A stretch of 64,000 bases of DNA, taken from positions 620,001-684,000 of the forward strand of contig NZ_LT635549.1 in the NCBI RefSeq assembly GCF_900120155.1, given 5' to 3'. The DNA is from Clostridium sp. Marseille-P3244 (GTDB lineage Bacteria > Bacillota > Clostridia > Lachnospirales > Lachnospiraceae). A program made the translations under genes and the position numbers. The notes under the pieces are model-generated. The model was given only the letters and a program-made list of their open reading frames with translations, did no database searches and was not told the DNA's origin. Shown in pieces: positions 63,397 through 64,000 of the stretch; position 1 is the first letter of the stretch; the number at the start of each line of letters is the position of its first letter.

Positions 63397-64000
63397 TCAG
63401 GCGGTCAGCTTAAGGCAGAGTTGACGGTATGTCGGACGCTTTGTCCTGTACCAGAGCCGGATGCCCTCTTTGGCATGTGACAGTATGCCGGAGATGCCTT
63501 TTGCCAGCCGGTAATAGCAGAAACTGACTTTTTCCTTGATCGGGTCTGCTTCCTGTATGATTGAAACTTTCAGGGCGTTTGTCTCAGGACTTAATTCTTC
63601 CTGAGCTAAAAATGCCATGGCTAAAGTAATATAAAAGTTAAGCGCATTAATGGCTTCCAGTTTTCTTACACGGAAATTTTCAAACTGATAGGTCTGCTTT
63701 TTACAACGGAAATATTCCTCGATCCGCCATCTGGAAAAATAAGTTCTGGCAATGCGGATCACATCATCCTTTGAACGGATCTCTTTGTTTGTAGCCAGCA
63801 TCATGGGATGTTCCGTGATCCCATAGACCAGGACCAGATAAATATTTTTCCGGGAGGCAGTGATCTGAACTTTTACGTGGGAAAGATATGCGGTATGCTC
63901 TTTTCCCTTATAGAAAACATCCGCTTTTACTTTCCCTTTCCTCCGATTCTGCAGTTCCGTTGCCTTTGTCCATTTGTTGTGATAAAGAAGTTTCCGGTTG
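63397..64000 (-). mobile_element. IS4-like DDE transposase, N-terminus beyond the window
   Basis: The minus-strand frame is open from the window end (64000) to the stop at 63397, about 200 residues. SRWRIEEYFRCKKQ is the C-terminal YREK-type signature (Y-R-E-K spacing) that holds the catalytic Glu in IS4-family transposases. ITEHPMMLATNKEIRSKDDV precedes it. The N-terminal part with the two catalytic Asp residues lies outside the window, so completeness cannot be judged. The terminal repeat was not identified. Confidence 0.8.

Overview
The window looks like chromosomal DNA of a spore-forming, low-to-mid GC Firmicute, most likely a gut Lachnospiraceae-type Clostridia. The evidence is strong AGGAGG-type ribosome sites, frequent TTG/GTG starts, a spoIIID sporulation gene, a YesM/YesN-type two-component system beside a sugar ABC transporter, a K+-dependent membrane pyrophosphatase and many Lachnospiraceae-style zinc-ribbon membrane proteins. 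I saw no rRNA, tRNA or CRISPR array.

Layout. 0-4.8 kb: glycerate kinase, a DUF975-CmpB membrane protein and two overlapping NAD(P)-binding proteins. 4.9-13.5 kb: a sugar-uptake locus with AraC-type response regulator, short sensor kinase, binding lipoprotein, RbsA-like ATPase, RbsC-like permease, GH3 hydrolase and beta-phosphoglucomutase. 13.5-18.3 kb: a trehalose locus (treR divergent from treP-treC) with palindromic operators. 18.2-22.1 kb: a CsbB/GtcA/YfhO-type surface-polymer glycosylation trio on the minus strand, whose GT2 member has lost its C-terminus. 22.2-23.1 kb: a unit with a strong promoter and a strong terminator, holding a 31-codon ORF and broken coding-like fragments. 23.2-34.2 kb: an acidic TPR/AAA-like protein with 42-bp tandem repeats, an internally deleted queG-like pseudogene, glgB, hppA, and a membrane-protein gene cut by an IS3-family element. 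34.3-45.3 kb: a pRiA4b/SEC-C protein, a WYL-regulator fragment, thpR, fic, a cell-wall amidase, zinc-ribbon and YARHG membrane proteins, a DUF4143 ATPase and a SWIM protein.

The main discovery is at 45.4-59.4 kb. The sporulation regulator gene spoIIID is split in two. Its promoter, TTG start and first 38 codons lie at 45366-45480; its remaining codons and stop lie at 59235-59371. Between them is a 13,754-bp element bounded by ACATA(t/a)AG(t/a)TGTAAC repeats and ending in a large serine recombinase gene whose stop codon lies inside the right repeat. Joining at the shared ACATA restores exactly an 83-codon SpoIIID with the conserved STVHKDVTERL segment. This is the architecture of a skin-type intervening element, here in spoIIID instead of sigK. 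The cargo is a MerR-controlled lipoprotein, a DUF4230 protein, and two likely defence modules: a PLD/DEAH/DUF3427 helicase with a NUDIX hydrolase, and an AAA ATPase + RloB (AbiL-like) pair with an unknown 655-aa zinc-ribbon protein.

59.4-64 kb returns to chromosome: an HPr-like protein lacking the usual active-site histidine motif, a MATE exporter, guaA, and the 3' part of an IS4-like transposase running off the window end.
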